Source: Numida meleagris (taxonomy: Eukaryota; Chordata; Aves; Galliformes; Numididae). Taken from it: DNA of 64,000 nucleotides. Positions 25,601-38,379 of the stretch are shown in pieces; position 1 is the first letter of the stretch; every line of letters starts with the position of its first letter. A model generated the notes under the pieces. The model ran no database searches and was not told where the DNA came from. It was given only the letters and a program-made list of their open reading frames with translations. Position numbers and translations under genes: made by a program. Where the stretch lies: the NCBI RefSeq assembly GCF_002078875.1, contig NC_034410.1, positions 81,087,793 through 81,151,792 on the forward strand. Direction: 5' to 3'.

Positions 25601-26969
25601 CTGGGAAAGCTCTTCTGTTATTACTAGTCCAACTCAGACAGAACTTAAGCAAAATACAAGCACTTTGTGATCTTCTACAAAATCAGCTGCTTTCTGAAAT
25701 GTTGACTTGTTTCTGCTTAGACAAATAGTCTACAAAATTCTTCTAAGCTATAGTGTTTAAGAAATAAAATGTTTTCTTAAACTGTTAACTTTTACGTTTC
25801 ATCAAGAGTTACAGCAGAAATCAAAGTTAAAAGTTCTTTATGTTATCCCTAAAATTTCAGTGGCACAAAATAGATTTTATACAATTAAATTTTATATTAC
25901 AAAATGAAGCTTGTCAATCTAAGTTACCATATGCAATTTTATAATAGTAACTCTCCAAATAAAGAAATATACCACACCATAAATGCAAAAAATAATTTTT
26001 TCTCATAGCTATAACAGTGATAATAGCATATGTTTTAGATCATCTCATCAAAAAGGCTAGTAAAATTGGACAGCTCCTCCATTCTCAAATGACAGAACTT
26101 TTATGGGTTTTTTTAATTGATTTATATTTAAAATATGATAAAATGAAAGAAGTATACTAAAAATTAATATAAGATAATTAAAACAGTGGCCAACACATTA
26201 ATAAAGTCTAAATCTAAAAGACAGGTTGGACTTCTTTGAAGCAATGGTTTTAAGAGATACAGTATTGGGAAAGTAAAAGATATAAAGCTGCTATGTAAAT
26301 CCTGGCAAAGCAGATATATGATTTAGAAAAAAAAAAATGTACTTTTTATCTCAGATTTTTTTATCAGTGAATTATGGTCTCAGAGTTAAGAATGCCTTAA
26401 ACCTCTGGAAAGCTGTAAGATAGAGAGTTTGTGTCCTACAGAAAAAAAACCAATTTCTTCAATACATTTCAGATCCATTTTTTTTCCTACCACTGCATTT
26501 TTTCCCTTCCAAAAAAAAAAAAAAAACACAAAAAAACCTTTTAGTGAAATATCACACCCACTGCAATCTAAAGCAACTTTTTTTTTTTTTTAATCTCAGT
26601 GAGGCTGAGGTGATGCTGCTCATTTTCTATTACAGATTACTTACAATCTCAGAAGCCCAGGAGATGTTATTTGTGCTCTGAAGAGAATAAAAAAAAAATT
26701 AATCAGAAAAGGGAACTATTTCAATACATTACAGCCTGATTTCGATTTGGCTTGTAGCCCCTCTGGAAGATGTGGACAGAATTTACTGATGATACCACAT
26801 TTTACTCTAAAGACATTTAAAAAAATGAAATTAATGAGCTGAAAGATAGAGAAAACTTCTGTCTACTCTAACATAAGTAGATTTGGGTAATTTCATAATC
26901 TCTGCTCTTCAAGTACAGATGAGACATATTCCATCACTTCTCTTGAGGAGGCATTAGAATTCGTTATGC
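22700..26969. other. unique AT-rich noncoding DNA
   Basis: No gene is seen. There is an (ATCA)n-like run at 23770-23788, A-runs at 24579-24590 and 26513-26526, and a T-run at 26579-26591. All open frames are under 85 codons. Confidence 0.6.
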
Positions 26970-27612
26970 ATCGTAGAATCATCATAGGGCCCCAAGAGGA
27001 TCATGGAGTCCAACCCCTTACAGGACCACCCAAAATTCAAACTATAAGTCTGAGAGCATTGTCCTAATGCCTCTTCAACTCCAGTGGGCTTCCCTGAGAG
27101 ACCTTTTCCAGGACCACCTCCTCAGTGAAAAACATTTTCATAATACCCACCCTGACCTTCCCCTGATGCAGCTCCATGCCATTCCCTCAGCTCCTGTCGC
27201 TGTCACTACAGAGAAGAGACCAGTGCATGCCTCTCTAACTCCCCTCATGAGGAAGCTGTAGGCCACCAAGAGGCCTCCCCTCAGTCTCCTCCTGATAGAA
27301 CACAAGAATTGACCTCAGCTTCTTCTCATACATCTTACCCTCTAGCCCCCTCACCATCTTTGTAGCCCTTCTTTGGACAATCTCTAATAGTTTTAAATCC
27401 TCCTTACATTGTGGTGCACAAACAGCACACAATGCTCAAGGTAAGGCTGCACCAGCGCAGAGCTGAGTGGGACAATCCCTTCCCTCACCCGGGTGGTAGT
27501 GCTGGATCTGTTGCATCCCAGAGTATGGTTGGCCCTTTTGGATGCCAGGGTGCACTGCTGACTCACATTCAATTTGTCAGCCAGTATTCACCTCCTAGGA
27601 TGTTTAAACAGT
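26970..27612 (-). repeat. CR1 LINE fragment, divergent subfamily
   Basis: In plus sense it begins 'tcgtagaatcatcatagggc', the inverse of a CR1 tail. It continues through 'ttcttctcatacatcttacc', 'catctttgtagcccttcttt' and 'ctcaaggtaaggctgcacca', the inverse of the coding 3' part. A minus frame at 27235-27432 reads L-L-E-I-V-Q-R-R-A-T-K-M-V-R-G-L-E, the CR1 ORF2 segment. The wording of the 3' UTR differs from the copies at 21 kb and 29 kb, which suggests another subfamily. Confidence 0.85.
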
Positions 27613-28217
27613 GAGTGTTTAGTTTAAGCTGTTTGTCTAGGTCCTATCTCTAGGCAGTGGAAGAGAAGGCCATCTCCATTCAGCAATTTAACCTACTCAG
27701 CCTAAGTGTGTAATATTGGTAGTGCGGGCATACTAAAGACATTCTGTTTACCATTAAGGCAGCCTAAACAATTTAGTAGATTAGACGTCTAATATATTAG
27801 GGGCAAAAGTGTGGTAGATTCAACTGTGAAATTGTTGCAGTGATACAACTCTTTTCGATTCAAAGCAGAGAAGGGGCAATGGTAATCTCTATGCATTTAA
27901 CTATGTAAAAATAAGAAACAGTGCCTGTAGAAAGTGCTTTGATTTAATTGTATAATGTTCTGTTTTGGAAAGTGGGTCACCTAAGAAAGCACTGATTAAA
28001 TGCTTTTAGCAACAGTGGAATGAAAGCCAGTGCAGAACCCTGCAATTCGATATTTCTCCTCCAATGCTCTTACTAGCTAGCAGCATATGTAGCAGCACTA
28101 CAACTCATCACTTCTTCTCACCCTGTTTTAAATCATAAAATAGTAGGGAGATTTTCACCTCTAGTACATCTTAAACTACATAGGTAAGGACAAAGGAAAA
28201 ATAATTTGGAATATTTG
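27613..28217. other. unique noncoding DNA between CR1 copies
   Basis: About 600 bases with no gene or recognised repeat. Confidence 0.6.
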
Positions 28218-28520
28218 AATCACAGAATCGTAGAATCATTATGGTTGGAAGACATCCAAGATCATTCAGTCAAACTGTCCATCTACCACCAATATTTCCC
28301 CAGTAAACCATCCCCAGTAAACTTTTCTTGAACACCTCCAGGGACAGTGACTCAACAACATCCCTGGGCAGCCCATCCCAGCACCAGACCACTCTTTCGG
28401 AGTATATATTTTTCCTAACATTCAGCTTGGTTTGACCAGTAGGTAAAGAGGTTTCACTTCTTCTTTCCAGTATAATTCCTGTTAAATTTACTTCAAGTGA
28501 AAGATTGAAATGTTTCACTT
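28218..28520 (-). repeat. CR1 LINE 3'-end fragment
   Basis: The plus-sense start 'aatcacagaatcgtagaatc' plus 'attatggttggaagacatcc' is the inverse of a CR1 end. It is followed by 'aacaacatccctgggcagcc' and 'ccatcccagcaccagaccac', then 'tttttcctaacattcagctt'. A minus frame (28270-28518) retains L-N-V-R-K-N and V-W-C-W-D-G-L-P, the usual C-terminal ORF2 segment. The left part contains a small local duplication ('ccccagtaaac' twice at 28308-28330). Confidence 0.85.
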
Positions 28521-29714
28521 TCCTCTAGAGCAGCAGGTGGCCTTTGAACTCAAGAAGCTAAAAAGAATTTTTAAAAATGTACAGTAGCAACCACAGTCTG
28601 CTAATGAAACAGTTTGAGTTTCTTCCTTATTAAACCATCTAGTAGTGGTATAATATTATGCTCTGAACAAGTTAAAATAATCACTTAATTTGTCACTGGA
28701 AAGAAATGTGGCTGTTCTGTTGCTCTTGTTCTTGATAATAACCACTATTTATTTGCAAGCTATTCCAGAAGAAGTTTAATTAATTGCCTGAATCTATTCA
28801 GCTGAAAAGCTCCTCTTTCTTCATTTTTTCTCCTCCTTTTTAAGAGAATGACTTTCAAGCTGCACTTTATTTCAATTGCAAATGAGTTCCAGCTTACTGG
28901 ATCTTTAAAGAATTCATAAATCTGAATGTGCATCAGTCTGATTTGACTTAAATCTACATATTGAAGAGAGCTTTGCTGCATTATTTCAGAGTACCTCAGG
29001 ACTCTTGCTCTACTGATATTTGGCAATGTATCGAATTTCTAGCAGGTGTTTTTTACAATCTTATACCTTTCATTTGTTGTTGTTGTTCTAACATAGATTT
29101 AGAGGCTCTAAATAACTCCAGTATACACTACATAGAACTGTCTGACAATTAAACCAGCAAGGATTTAATTACAACAATGCTAAACTATGTTTCCTACTTC
29201 ATGCATGGAAGAAACAGACATGGGTAAGCCTATGCAGTCAGTTATGTATCAAACTGATTATATTCACATAAAACATACTGGTTTTGCATTGAAATCTTAT
29301 CTTTATTCACTGTAGACTCAAAATATATAGTCTTACATTTCAAGTAGTCCAATTCCCATATCTGAAGTTCCTGAAATGTTTCACAAATGTTTTATTGTTA
29401 AAAGAGAGCATTGCACTGGGGAAATAAATGAATGAGCAACATTATATGAATGCTTGAAATTGTCTATTTGTTGCTGTACTGCTGACAGAGAAAGGAAAAA
29501 AAATACTGCATTAGGTCAGAGACTTTCTCTCTCTCTCATAGTAAACATATATGTATGGGGATGAATTCCTATCACATCTGAATAAAAGCAGAGAGCTTTC
29601 CAACTGCCACTAAGCCAACATGTTAAGATTCCCCAGTAGATTCTCCTCGTGTAGAAATCGGTGTATCAGCTAATTTAATGAAGATGTCACGAAAAAAGTG
29701 AGCCTTAAGTAAAA
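28521..29714. other. unique AT-rich noncoding DNA
   Basis: About 1.2 kb with no gene. Open frames are under 90 codons. Confidence 0.6.
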
Positions 29715-30372
29715 TCATAGAATCACAAAATTGTTTGAGTTAGAACAGATCCTTAAAGGTCATCTAGTTTGACTCTCCTGCAGTGAACAGGGAAATCTAC
29801 AGCAGATCAGGTTGCACAGAGCACCGTCCAGCCTAACCCTGAATGTTTCCATGGACAGGGCATCCACTCTCTGGACAACCTTTTCCAGTGCCTCACCATC
29901 CTTACTGTATAAAACCTTTTCCCTCTATCCAGTCTTTTCTTATATCCAGAATCTCCCCTCTTAGGTTGAAACCATTTCCCCTTGTCCTATCACAACAGGA
30001 CCTGTTAAAGAGTCTGTCCTCTTCTTTCTTATAGTCCCCCTTTTGACACTGAAAGGCCACTATCAGGTCTCCCCAAAGCCTCCTCCAGACTGAACAGCCC
30101 CAGCTCTCTCAGTTTGCTCTCATAGGGGAGATGTTCTACCCCTGGAAACCTTTTTGGTACCCTCCTCTGCAATGCACTCCAGCACGTCCACATCTCTCCT
30201 GTACTGAGGATTTCACATCTGGACCCAGTACTCCAGATGAGGTCTTACTAACCCAGAGCAGAGGGGCAGGATCACCTGCCTCATCCTGCTGACCATGCTT
30301 CTTTTGATGCACCCCAGGATTCGTTTGGCTTTCTGGGCTGCAAGGGCAAATTACTTGTCATCCACCCAAGTC
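29715..30372 (-). repeat. CR1 LINE fragment
   Basis: The plus-sense left end 'tcatagaatcacaaaattgt' is the inverse of a CR1 tail. Then follow 'aggtcatctagtttgactct', 'gaccatgcttcttttgatgc', 'ggctttctgggctgcaaggg' and 'catccacccaagtcc', all inverse CR1 3' coding sequence. The copy ends abruptly at about 30372. Many stops and indels are present. Confidence 0.88.
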
Positions 30373-31214
30373 CATTTTGTTAGGGAGGAAAAGACATAAC
30401 AAACAGCTTGAAAGGGAGTTATTTTATTACTATGTAATTATTTTATTGTGTTTTCTTGTAACATCCCTATTTAATTCAAGACAATGGCAGTGTAAACTCC
30501 TCTCAAGATGGATGGGAATTTAAAACTCAGACATGGTATCATGGTTAATGTTCTTGTGTATGCTCTTAACAGTGTAAGATGATTAAACTTAACTTAGTCT
30601 ACAGTGAAAGTTACAGCATAGGAGATAAAGACTACTAAGTGTAACTAATAGATTGGCTATGAATAATTGAAATGTAATTATATTAATTTCCACTGTTATT
30701 GATATATTTTCTTGGAAAACAAAGAGGTAAAATATTGCAACTTTGAGTGACTCTGACATAAACTGGCTGAAATATTTATCAAAATCTATATTAGAAAGAT
30801 TCCTGTTTTACACAGGAAATAAATACTGAGTGATGGAGATGTCTGTTAGGGTCCTGAACAATTCTCTTACAATGCAATATTGTTCCCTAGTCTTCTTCAT
30901 GAAGAAACATGTCCTCCCCCGCCCCCAGGTCTCTCCATTATTTTACATACATACTTCCCAAAATTATTCTACTTAGACAAAAGTTAGACACTTAAGATCT
31001 TCTGAAAATTAGAGAATACACTACACTTTAAAATCAGTATCAAATATTATCAGCCACATCCACAAAGTTTTTGACAGTCTCCTCTCCCCTGGGGGATGAA
31101 AGCAAGGAGTTATTACTGGAATGTCACTCAGTTATTAGTTACTACTCTCTGAGGTGATCAGCTCTGTTGTAGATGTGTTCTCTCACTCTTCTCATCTGGG
31201 AACAGCAGGGAGCA
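30373..31214. other. unique noncoding spacer between opposed CR1 copies
   Basis: About 840 bases without a gene. A C-rich run (cccccgcccccag) lies at 30916-30928. Confidence 0.6.
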
Positions 31215-32268
31215 GCTCGCTATTGAAACAAGCATGGTAACTACCCACCACAATGGCCATACTGAGGTAGAAACCCACGATGTAACGTGGGTAACGAGTA
31301 GCGTCTCCCAGTGATCAGTCTTGGGATCAGTGCTCTTTAACATGTTTATCAATGAGCTAGAGGGATTGGGTGCACTCTCAGTAAGTTTGCTGACAACAGC
31401 AAGATGAGTGGTGAAGCTGACATGGCAGAAGGAAGGGATGCCATCCAAGGGGACATGAACAAGCTTGAGAAGTGGGCCCACAAGTATGTAATGAGGTTCA
31501 AAAAAGACAAGTGCAAGATGTTGCACTTGGGTCAGGGCAACTTCAGACATGTCTACAGACTGGGAGAAAAACTCCTTGTCAGCAGCCCTGCTGAGGACTT
31601 GAGGATACTGGTGGATGAAAAGCTGAACGTGAGCCAGCATAGTGGGCTTGCAGCCTGGAAGGCCAACAGTCTTGTGGACTGCATCAAAAGAGGGGTGGCC
31701 AGCACAAGAGAGGGTGGTGATTGTCCCCCTCTACTCTGCCCTTGTAAGACTCCATCTGGAGTACTGCGTTCTGATCTGGGGTCCCCAGCACAAAAAAAGA
31801 TGTGGAACAGGTCCTAATCTGTTCAAAGAGCATAAATATGATCAGAGTACTGGAGTACCTCTCCTATGAAGAAAGGCTGTTCAGTCTGAAGAAGGCTCCA
31901 GGGGAACCTCATTGGGGCCTTCCAGTACTTAAAAGGAGCTTATAATCAGGAGGAAGAACAACCTTTTTACATAGTCTGATAGTGATAGAACAAGAGGGAA
32001 GTTTTGAAGAAAAAGAGGGGAGATTTAGACTCAATGTTAGGGGGAAATCTTTCACTGAGAGTGATGAGGCACTGGAACAGATTACTCAGAATAATTGTGG
32101 ATATTCCATCCCTGGAGGTGTTCAAGGCCAGGTTGGATGGGGCTCTGGGCAACCTGATCAGTGCCCAAGTTAGTAGTTGACAACCTTGCCCACGGCAAGG
32201 GAATTGGAACAAGATGATCTTTAATGCCCTTTCCAACTGAAGCCATTCTATGATTTTATGATTCTATT
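31215..32268 (+). repeat. CR1 LINE, 1.05-kb 3' part with decayed ORF2
   Basis: The copy runs from the RT palm region ('gatcagtcttgggatcagtg', encoding the V-L-G-S-V-L-type segment in decayed form) through 'gacaagtgcaagatgttgca' to a 3' tail of 'attctatgattttatgattc' at 32247-32266. The plus frame at 31404-31817 gives the thumb segments with K-D-K-C-K-M-L-H-L and D-L-R-I-L-V-D-E-K-L-N. Further frames cover the last part before the tail. Several frameshifts make it inactive. No target duplication could be identified. Confidence 0.92.
31404..31817 (+). pseudogene. CR1 ORF2 reverse transcriptase remnant
   Basis: A 137-codon open frame in the CR1 copy. It starts just after the catalytic region and covers the thumb part (K-C-K-M-L-H-L-G-Q-G-N, then V-D-E-K-L-N) followed by a frameshifted piece. 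The methionine start has no meaning in the original protein. Confidence 0.75.
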
Positions 32269-33642
32269 AGGCTTCAGTGTCATATCAAAGCATGTGGATG
32301 CACATTCTCAATGCCCATTTTTAGCTCCTTAGATGATGTCTTCAGATAAAACTGGGAGATGTAATAAGCATTGGAAGTTTCAGTCCATACAGAATATATA
32401 AAAATGAACTGAAACGTGCATCTCTATAAACCATTGGCTTATCTATGCCACCACCTTTTGCTAGAACACCTTCTACAAAAAATCATCTTATTCTAACATT
32501 GCATAGGTCATCAGGCCATGTTTTTCAGCAGAATCACTTTCTAACATGATACAAATTACATCAACGAACATCCTGCCTTTCTATGTAGCTGTCCAGTTCA
32601 CTAACTACTAGAGTGAGGTAAGTGGGTTGCAACTTCTTGCCAGGTATCTTTTTTTATTAATGCTGTCAAACAATTTAGTCAAACTGTAAGATTCTGGAGT
32701 ATGAACTAGGTCTAGATCCTACTGTACTCACTGCATAGCTATATAAAAAAAAAAAAAAAATCTCTGCTTATGCAATAAAGTCTAGAGAGTACAGATGGAA
32801 AATTCATCTAAATGTGCAAGGAGTTCATGCTGAGGTTCTTAAGTTGTTATACTTAAATCATGCATGCATTGTGATGTATTTAATAGATAGGTTAACTCTA
32901 GGTAAAGACCTAGTGATTCCTCTCAATATCTTAATGTCTACATCATTTTACTTAGTAGACACATTTTTGTGCACTTCTTAATTATTGTATTTTGATTTGT
33001 GTAAGAATTATGAATCTCATAAGCAAGACTTCTAAACTTCTCTGCAGCATCAGCAGGTGATCATCTGTCACCTATGTTCTTTGTGAATGGAAGGGGAGGG
33101 AACGCAGCATCTCTGAGATATAGTTGAAATGTAGAGAATTTTTTGTTCACAAAGCTCAAGTGAGTTTCTGCATATGGCTATATGCCACATGTATAGATCT
33201 GGCACAAGGTCAATTTTCATTTTGGTTTCAGAACTTTTGCACTTGGGAGGCTATAATTTACTACGCTGTCGATCTGTAATTTTCCTCTTCATTTCTTCTT
33301 TCATTCCTGATTCACTTTCCTGGAAACTTTTGACAATTTCTTTTCCAGTACTGATAGTGTGTAGCTGCTGCAAGCTTTTAGTAGCAATTTATATCAGCCT
33401 AGCATATATTTCAATATAGTGTAATCAATACATATATATATTCTAAAACCAATTTGCTAGTGATGCAAAGAAGGACAATTTTTATTACGATGTTCATCAT
33501 TTCTCTTTAAAAAAGAACTTTCAGTATTATTTAAACAAATAAAATGAAAGCTATTAATGGCATAGATGTCTGCCTGTGTGTGAGTGTATATATATATATA
33601 TAAAATTTGGGGACCTGCTGGTTTATAACTTTCTACTTAGTG
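32269..33642. other. unique AT-rich noncoding DNA
   Basis: No gene is seen. A 17-base A-run (32744-32760) and (TA)n at 33587-33602 just before the small LTR-like element. Confidence 0.6.
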
Positions 33643-33648
33643 GGAATC
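33643..33648 (+). repeat. target-site duplication, left copy (GGAATC)
   Basis: Six bases, GGAATC, are repeated exactly at 33783-33788 and flank the TGTTGG...CCAACA element. Six-base duplications are typical of alpha- and betaretroviral integration. Confidence 0.65.
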
Positions 33649-33782
33649 TGTTGGGGAACGCCCCAGTATCCCCAAAGGGTTGTCCTACTAGTACTCGCGT
33701 GGGGAACGCACGATCAACTCAATATGAGATGCGTCCAATTTTATTGGACAACATGGGACAATTAGCAACCTGCTCTCCAACA
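33649..33782 (-). mobile_element. 134-bp LTR-like element with perfect 6-bp duplication
   Basis: The element starts TGTTGG and ends CCAACA, so it has 6-bp perfect inverted ends of the TG...CA type, and GGAATC flanks it on both sides. In minus sense it contains CCAATAAAATTGG (33735-33747), a polyadenylation signal inside a 13-base near-palindrome, about 90 bases before its 3' end. That is a normal position for the R/U5 part of an LTR. It is far shorter than usual avian LTRs (about 250-600 bp), and no TATA box is seen, so most of U3 would be missing. Alternatives are a very small LTR family or a DNA-transposon-like miniature element. The CpG-containing, GC-richer sequence contrasts with the surroundings. 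Confidence 0.55.
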
Positions 33783-33788
33783 GGAATC
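33783..33788 (+). repeat. target-site duplication, right copy (GGAATC)
   Basis: Exact repeat of 33643-33648 at the right edge of the element. Confidence 0.65.
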
Positions 33789-35328
33789 AGTGTGCTATGT
33801 CCTGCTTTCATAGTTGGAGGGACAGAAAGAAAAAACATCCTATGCAGAATTCTCCACTAGGCTATGAAGATACAACATGTGAAAGTCCTTTGAGATTTTC
33901 AGTAGAAATCTACACCCTGTCCAGATCTGAAGCAAAATATAGCATTTGAAGAGTCTCACCCAAAATGAGGGAGAGTTCGAGATCTATATAAATACAAAGT
34001 CAAAATTTCTGTAATTTATTTCCTTATGCCTTGCAGTGCATTAATTTGATGTTCTTACTGTTATGTTCCAGGATTTGTTTCTTAAAAAAAAGAAACTTAA
34101 ATAATGGGAACTTCTAAATAGATTTATTCTGTTAAGAATGTTGTCCTAAGCATATTCCTCCTACACTCTTTAGCAGAGTGCCAGACTTCACCAACTATAT
34201 GAGAAATTTTTGTGGGTTATTTAGCTGTCTTGATTTCGGAAGCCAATTGCAATAGTCCAGTGTAATTCTTTTACAAAATGAAGCAAAAAGGAAAGAAGTC
34301 TATTTATTAGCATACTGCATGTCCCATTCTTCTTTATTTGGGCTTCATTTTCTTGTCACCATGTAAAAAGGAAAACATTCATGTAAATTAGGTTTTCAAA
34401 CGGTCCTGCAATTCTGATGTGTTTCTAAACGACCTGCACTAATTCTGTATTGGACACTGTCACATTTATGCATTAGTTGTTTTGCCTGTATCTACAGAAA
34501 CTCGAAGACTGCTTAAGCAAGTGGGGACAATAAGCAAGTTGTGCTTTATTCTGAAATTCTTTGTTTATGTAGAACTGTTTGATTCAGACCTTTTTAAGTA
34601 TTCCTTCACGTATTAACCCCTTCCTCAATGTTTTTGTGGAAAACTAAAGAGTTCTAGTAGATTTTACTATTTTTCTCAAAGTATGCAAGTTAAAGATGGG
34701 CGGCACTTACATTTTTTTTTTAAATATGAGAGCAGATTTTAAGTAAGGAAATGGACCAGTAGTCCATCTCATCTTAAAACAACGAGATCAACAATATTTC
34801 ACTGAACTAAGGCTGATTTTCAGTCATCACGCTTGTTTTGAAATAACCTCTTCAATGTTATTTTAATATTTTTGAACAAAACTCTGACACTCAAATTATA
34901 GCTAGTAAAAGCAATTCTGAAAAATAACTGCTTTTTAATGTTGCATCATTCAAATGTTTTTAGAAGAAAAATAAATGATCATTTCACAATTATAACACAA
35001 AAGCAGCTATGTTTTTTTAAATAAATAGAACCAAATTTTTGGCACAATAATATAAAGAAGTTTGGAAAACGTTGTTTCTATCAAAGCTTCCCAGGTAAAT
35101 ACAAACAAAAAAAAAAACAGACTTACAGTGGTAACTATCATCTGCTTGGTTTTGTTTGTAATGTATGGACACACATAAGAAAACAGCTGCAAAATTCCCT
35201 TGTAGAACCAATTCTGGCTAACCACTGTGTTTATTGCTGAAGTGAAAAGGAAGCAATCACAAAATTTTCTCCTGTGTAGTATTTTTTTTTCCTTGCTCTT
35301 ATTATTTTATTATCTTCTTCTCACTCAG

Positions 35329-35442
35329 CCTCAAGTGTCTGAACCGCCACTCTCCCCACCCCTCCTTGGTTTTCCAACTCTACAGCAGCAAAAGCCAAGC
35401 ATTACAGACAGCAAAAAGAAGAGGTTTCAAAAACCTCCTTAA
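35329..35442 (+). other. candidate terminal exon (splice-signal only)
   Basis: A long pyrimidine tract (35281-35326) ends in CTCAG at 35324-35328. The following bases stay open to a TAA at 35440-35442 and read as a proline/glutamine-rich tail with a basic K-K-K-R patch near the end. Acceptor quality is good by eye. No upstream exon, donor or family match is seen, and such signals occur by chance in 64 kb. Confidence 0.15.
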
Positions 35443-38379
35443 CTAGAATTTCAAGTCAATGCCCCATTCAAGTGGTGGTTCAAAGTTGCTGTGTCTCCAC
35501 TGTCTTCAACTGAAGGTTGCTGAACATACTTCCCAACATCTCAAGAGCAAAACCTGTCATGCTGTACTGCAGTCTATCACCTCATTATCTAACAGCGATA
35601 CTAAGCAGTTACAGAGTTGAGATCTGCATATGAGGCAGAACTAGTTTACTTTCAGCTGAATATGTTTGTGCCATGTCTGTCACACTCTGTATCTCTGAAA
35701 CCTCTCAGACTATCAGGCAGCTCTTCACATCCTTCTCCAAAGTCTGACTTTCTGACTATTGCTATCTCACACAAACAATCTTTGAGCAAAATATGATGAA
35801 GGTGTGTTTGCATAAACTAGGTAGAACATATGCTCCTGTCAGAAAGATACCACTAGTATAAACGCTTATTTTGTCTCCTGAATTCACATAAAACTAGCTA
35901 CTCTGTCCTAAATTTACCATTCTCCCACCAGACAAGCCATTCATCTCAAGTGTTTTTCATTTCTTCTCTTATTACTCTCCCTTTCTTTGCAAAGGTGCCC
36001 AAGAGAGCTGCTGTATGAAGGGGTACAGCATGCAACAATAATTTATTGATAAAGTCAAAAATTATAATGGTGCTTCTGTGACACCAGCAAAGACAGAGTT
36101 AACAATGCAGATGGGGACCATACCAGATTTCATGCTGAGAAATTCAAAGATTGACACTGGATCTAACCATGGTAGGAATAAGAATGAGTAAAAATACCAA
36201 TTTCTGATGTATAGATGCCAGCTAAAAGGCTTAAAGGTTGGAGTATTACCAGGGGAAAGAGAGATGCAAGGAGATTAAAAACTTTTCCAAAACACATCTT
36301 TTGCTCTTAAATAATTCTCACAGAATATTACTTTTAATCTTCCCATAGCAAATTATTAAAATTCAATTTTATAAAAAAGGTAACTTTGTCAAAAGCTGAA
36401 CACTTATATTTGATTTTCCTTCCTCCTCTTATTCTTGTCTGAAGCTCTGCGATTTTAATACAATAAAGACAAGATCCTATTCATCTCCTGTTCTTGCAAA
36501 GCCAAACCTAAACTGATACGGCTTTACAAAGTACAAACTTGCCTCCTACATGAACTGCAGTGAAAATTCATTTCACTTAAAATGGATACAGTGAAAATCT
36601 TCAAAGCTCAGTTATTTGAAAACATCAGGATTGCAATGAAACTGAAGTGTGCACTGTCTCACAGAACAACAAGACTTTCCATCAGATGTTAATTAAGACT
36701 TAGCTTGATGGAATACACTTTGTGTTACTAAAGGAGCCAGACTCTATACTGCAGCCATTTCACAAAAGCAGCATCACAAAAACACTTAAATTCCTTCCAG
36801 CAGAGTGAGGTTTTTCAGACAGACTTGCCTGTTGTAATGTGATAGTGAAGGTTTTTCTCAAGAGAGGACTTGAGGCTATGGTTGAACTTGCAGAGGAAAA
36901 AGATCTGGACATGGTTTCAGGTTTGTACTGAACACAAAACAAACAAATATGCAAAAAAAATAAAAACCAACGAAAACAACAACAGAATAATCTTTGACAA
37001 AGTCCTTACAAAAGCAGCTGAAGACTAACTTATGTCTTATCATTAAGTCTCAATTTATTTCAAGCATTCTTTTAAGCTGCTATGAATATTGAATTATAAC
37101 AAATATTTACTATTAAACCTGTACAAGTTAGTATTTGTTTTAAAATCAAGAATGTTAATCACTGACATACTAATGCAGCGCTCTTGACCAACCTTCCAGT
37201 GTTATTGAATGACTTCGCATTCTCTCCGCAAAAATAAGAACTATTAGGCTTATAAACTCCTAAACCTGATCACTTCATTTATTTTTGTATTAAGTATAGA
37301 CACTTTCAATGTCAAAAGATTATTTGATTAAAAAATAATTGTCACTGGAGAAAGTAAGGGAATGAAAACAAATTGATGATAATGGACATTTTCATTTGTT
37401 CCAGTCCCAGAAGCAATAAAGAAAGAATTAATATTGTCATATCCTGGCTCTCTCCCTTTGCTGTATATTAACTTATTTCAAGTTTTATCTTCCGTTAATG
37501 AAGTTGAAGCTTTGTTTTCACATCACCAAACAGTAATGCAGATCTTCGTAACAGAAAAGCAATATGATCGTGAATGACACCCCCTGACAAACTGGAGCTT
37601 TTTAAGATATCTGAGAGCTGGAGACACAGCCTTCTTACAGAATAATAAACCCTTCCTTGACAGCAGGAGGTGAAGATAAAATGACAGCAGTCCAAGAGCT
37701 GTTCTCCAGAATGAGCCATGAATACACCCTGCCAGGCTAGAAAGAGCAAATGTGGGTGCTTGTCCTAAAGATTCCCCTCTCATACGCATAGAGATACCAG
37801 TCTTATTTAAGAGAAGAAAATATCAAAGATCCAGGTAAGAATTTATATGGAGACCTTGAAATGGCATTGGAAATTATCTGTAAGCAAATGACAAAAACAG
37901 TCCTAATTGTATCAGGACACGTTGTCAGGTATGTTTCTATGTTTCCATAAACTCACTTTGCTTTTACATAGGTACACATTCTCAATAACTTCCAGAAATC
38001 ATTTCTAGGGACTAATTTATTATTTGCATATTTTGATCCTCTACAGTACCATCTGATGTGGGATCAGTAAAATATTACTTTTTGAACGCCCATTCTGAGG
38101 AAAGAAATAAAGAAAACAAATCCTCCCATCTGAGACTGGTAAGGAATGCACAGTCTCAAACCAAAATGAGACAATCAACAACATTTTGTGGACAGTTTTA
38201 CATTGGAAAGCATTTCTTTGGAGTGGTTTGCTTTCAAATGGGGAGGCCCAGGAATGTTTTCTGGCTCAAGACTTGGCCTGGTAGCAAATGAAACCAGCTT
38301 GATACAGGAAGTTAAGGAAGTTAGATGATACCATTATATCCTGCAAAGGCAAGATACAAGCAGGCATCTCCCTGCCTCC

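Noticed and set aside
37495..37789. Two overlapping minus frames with a GEQLLDC-like string
   Set aside because: The short resemblance to papain-family wording is not supported by any other catalytic segment.
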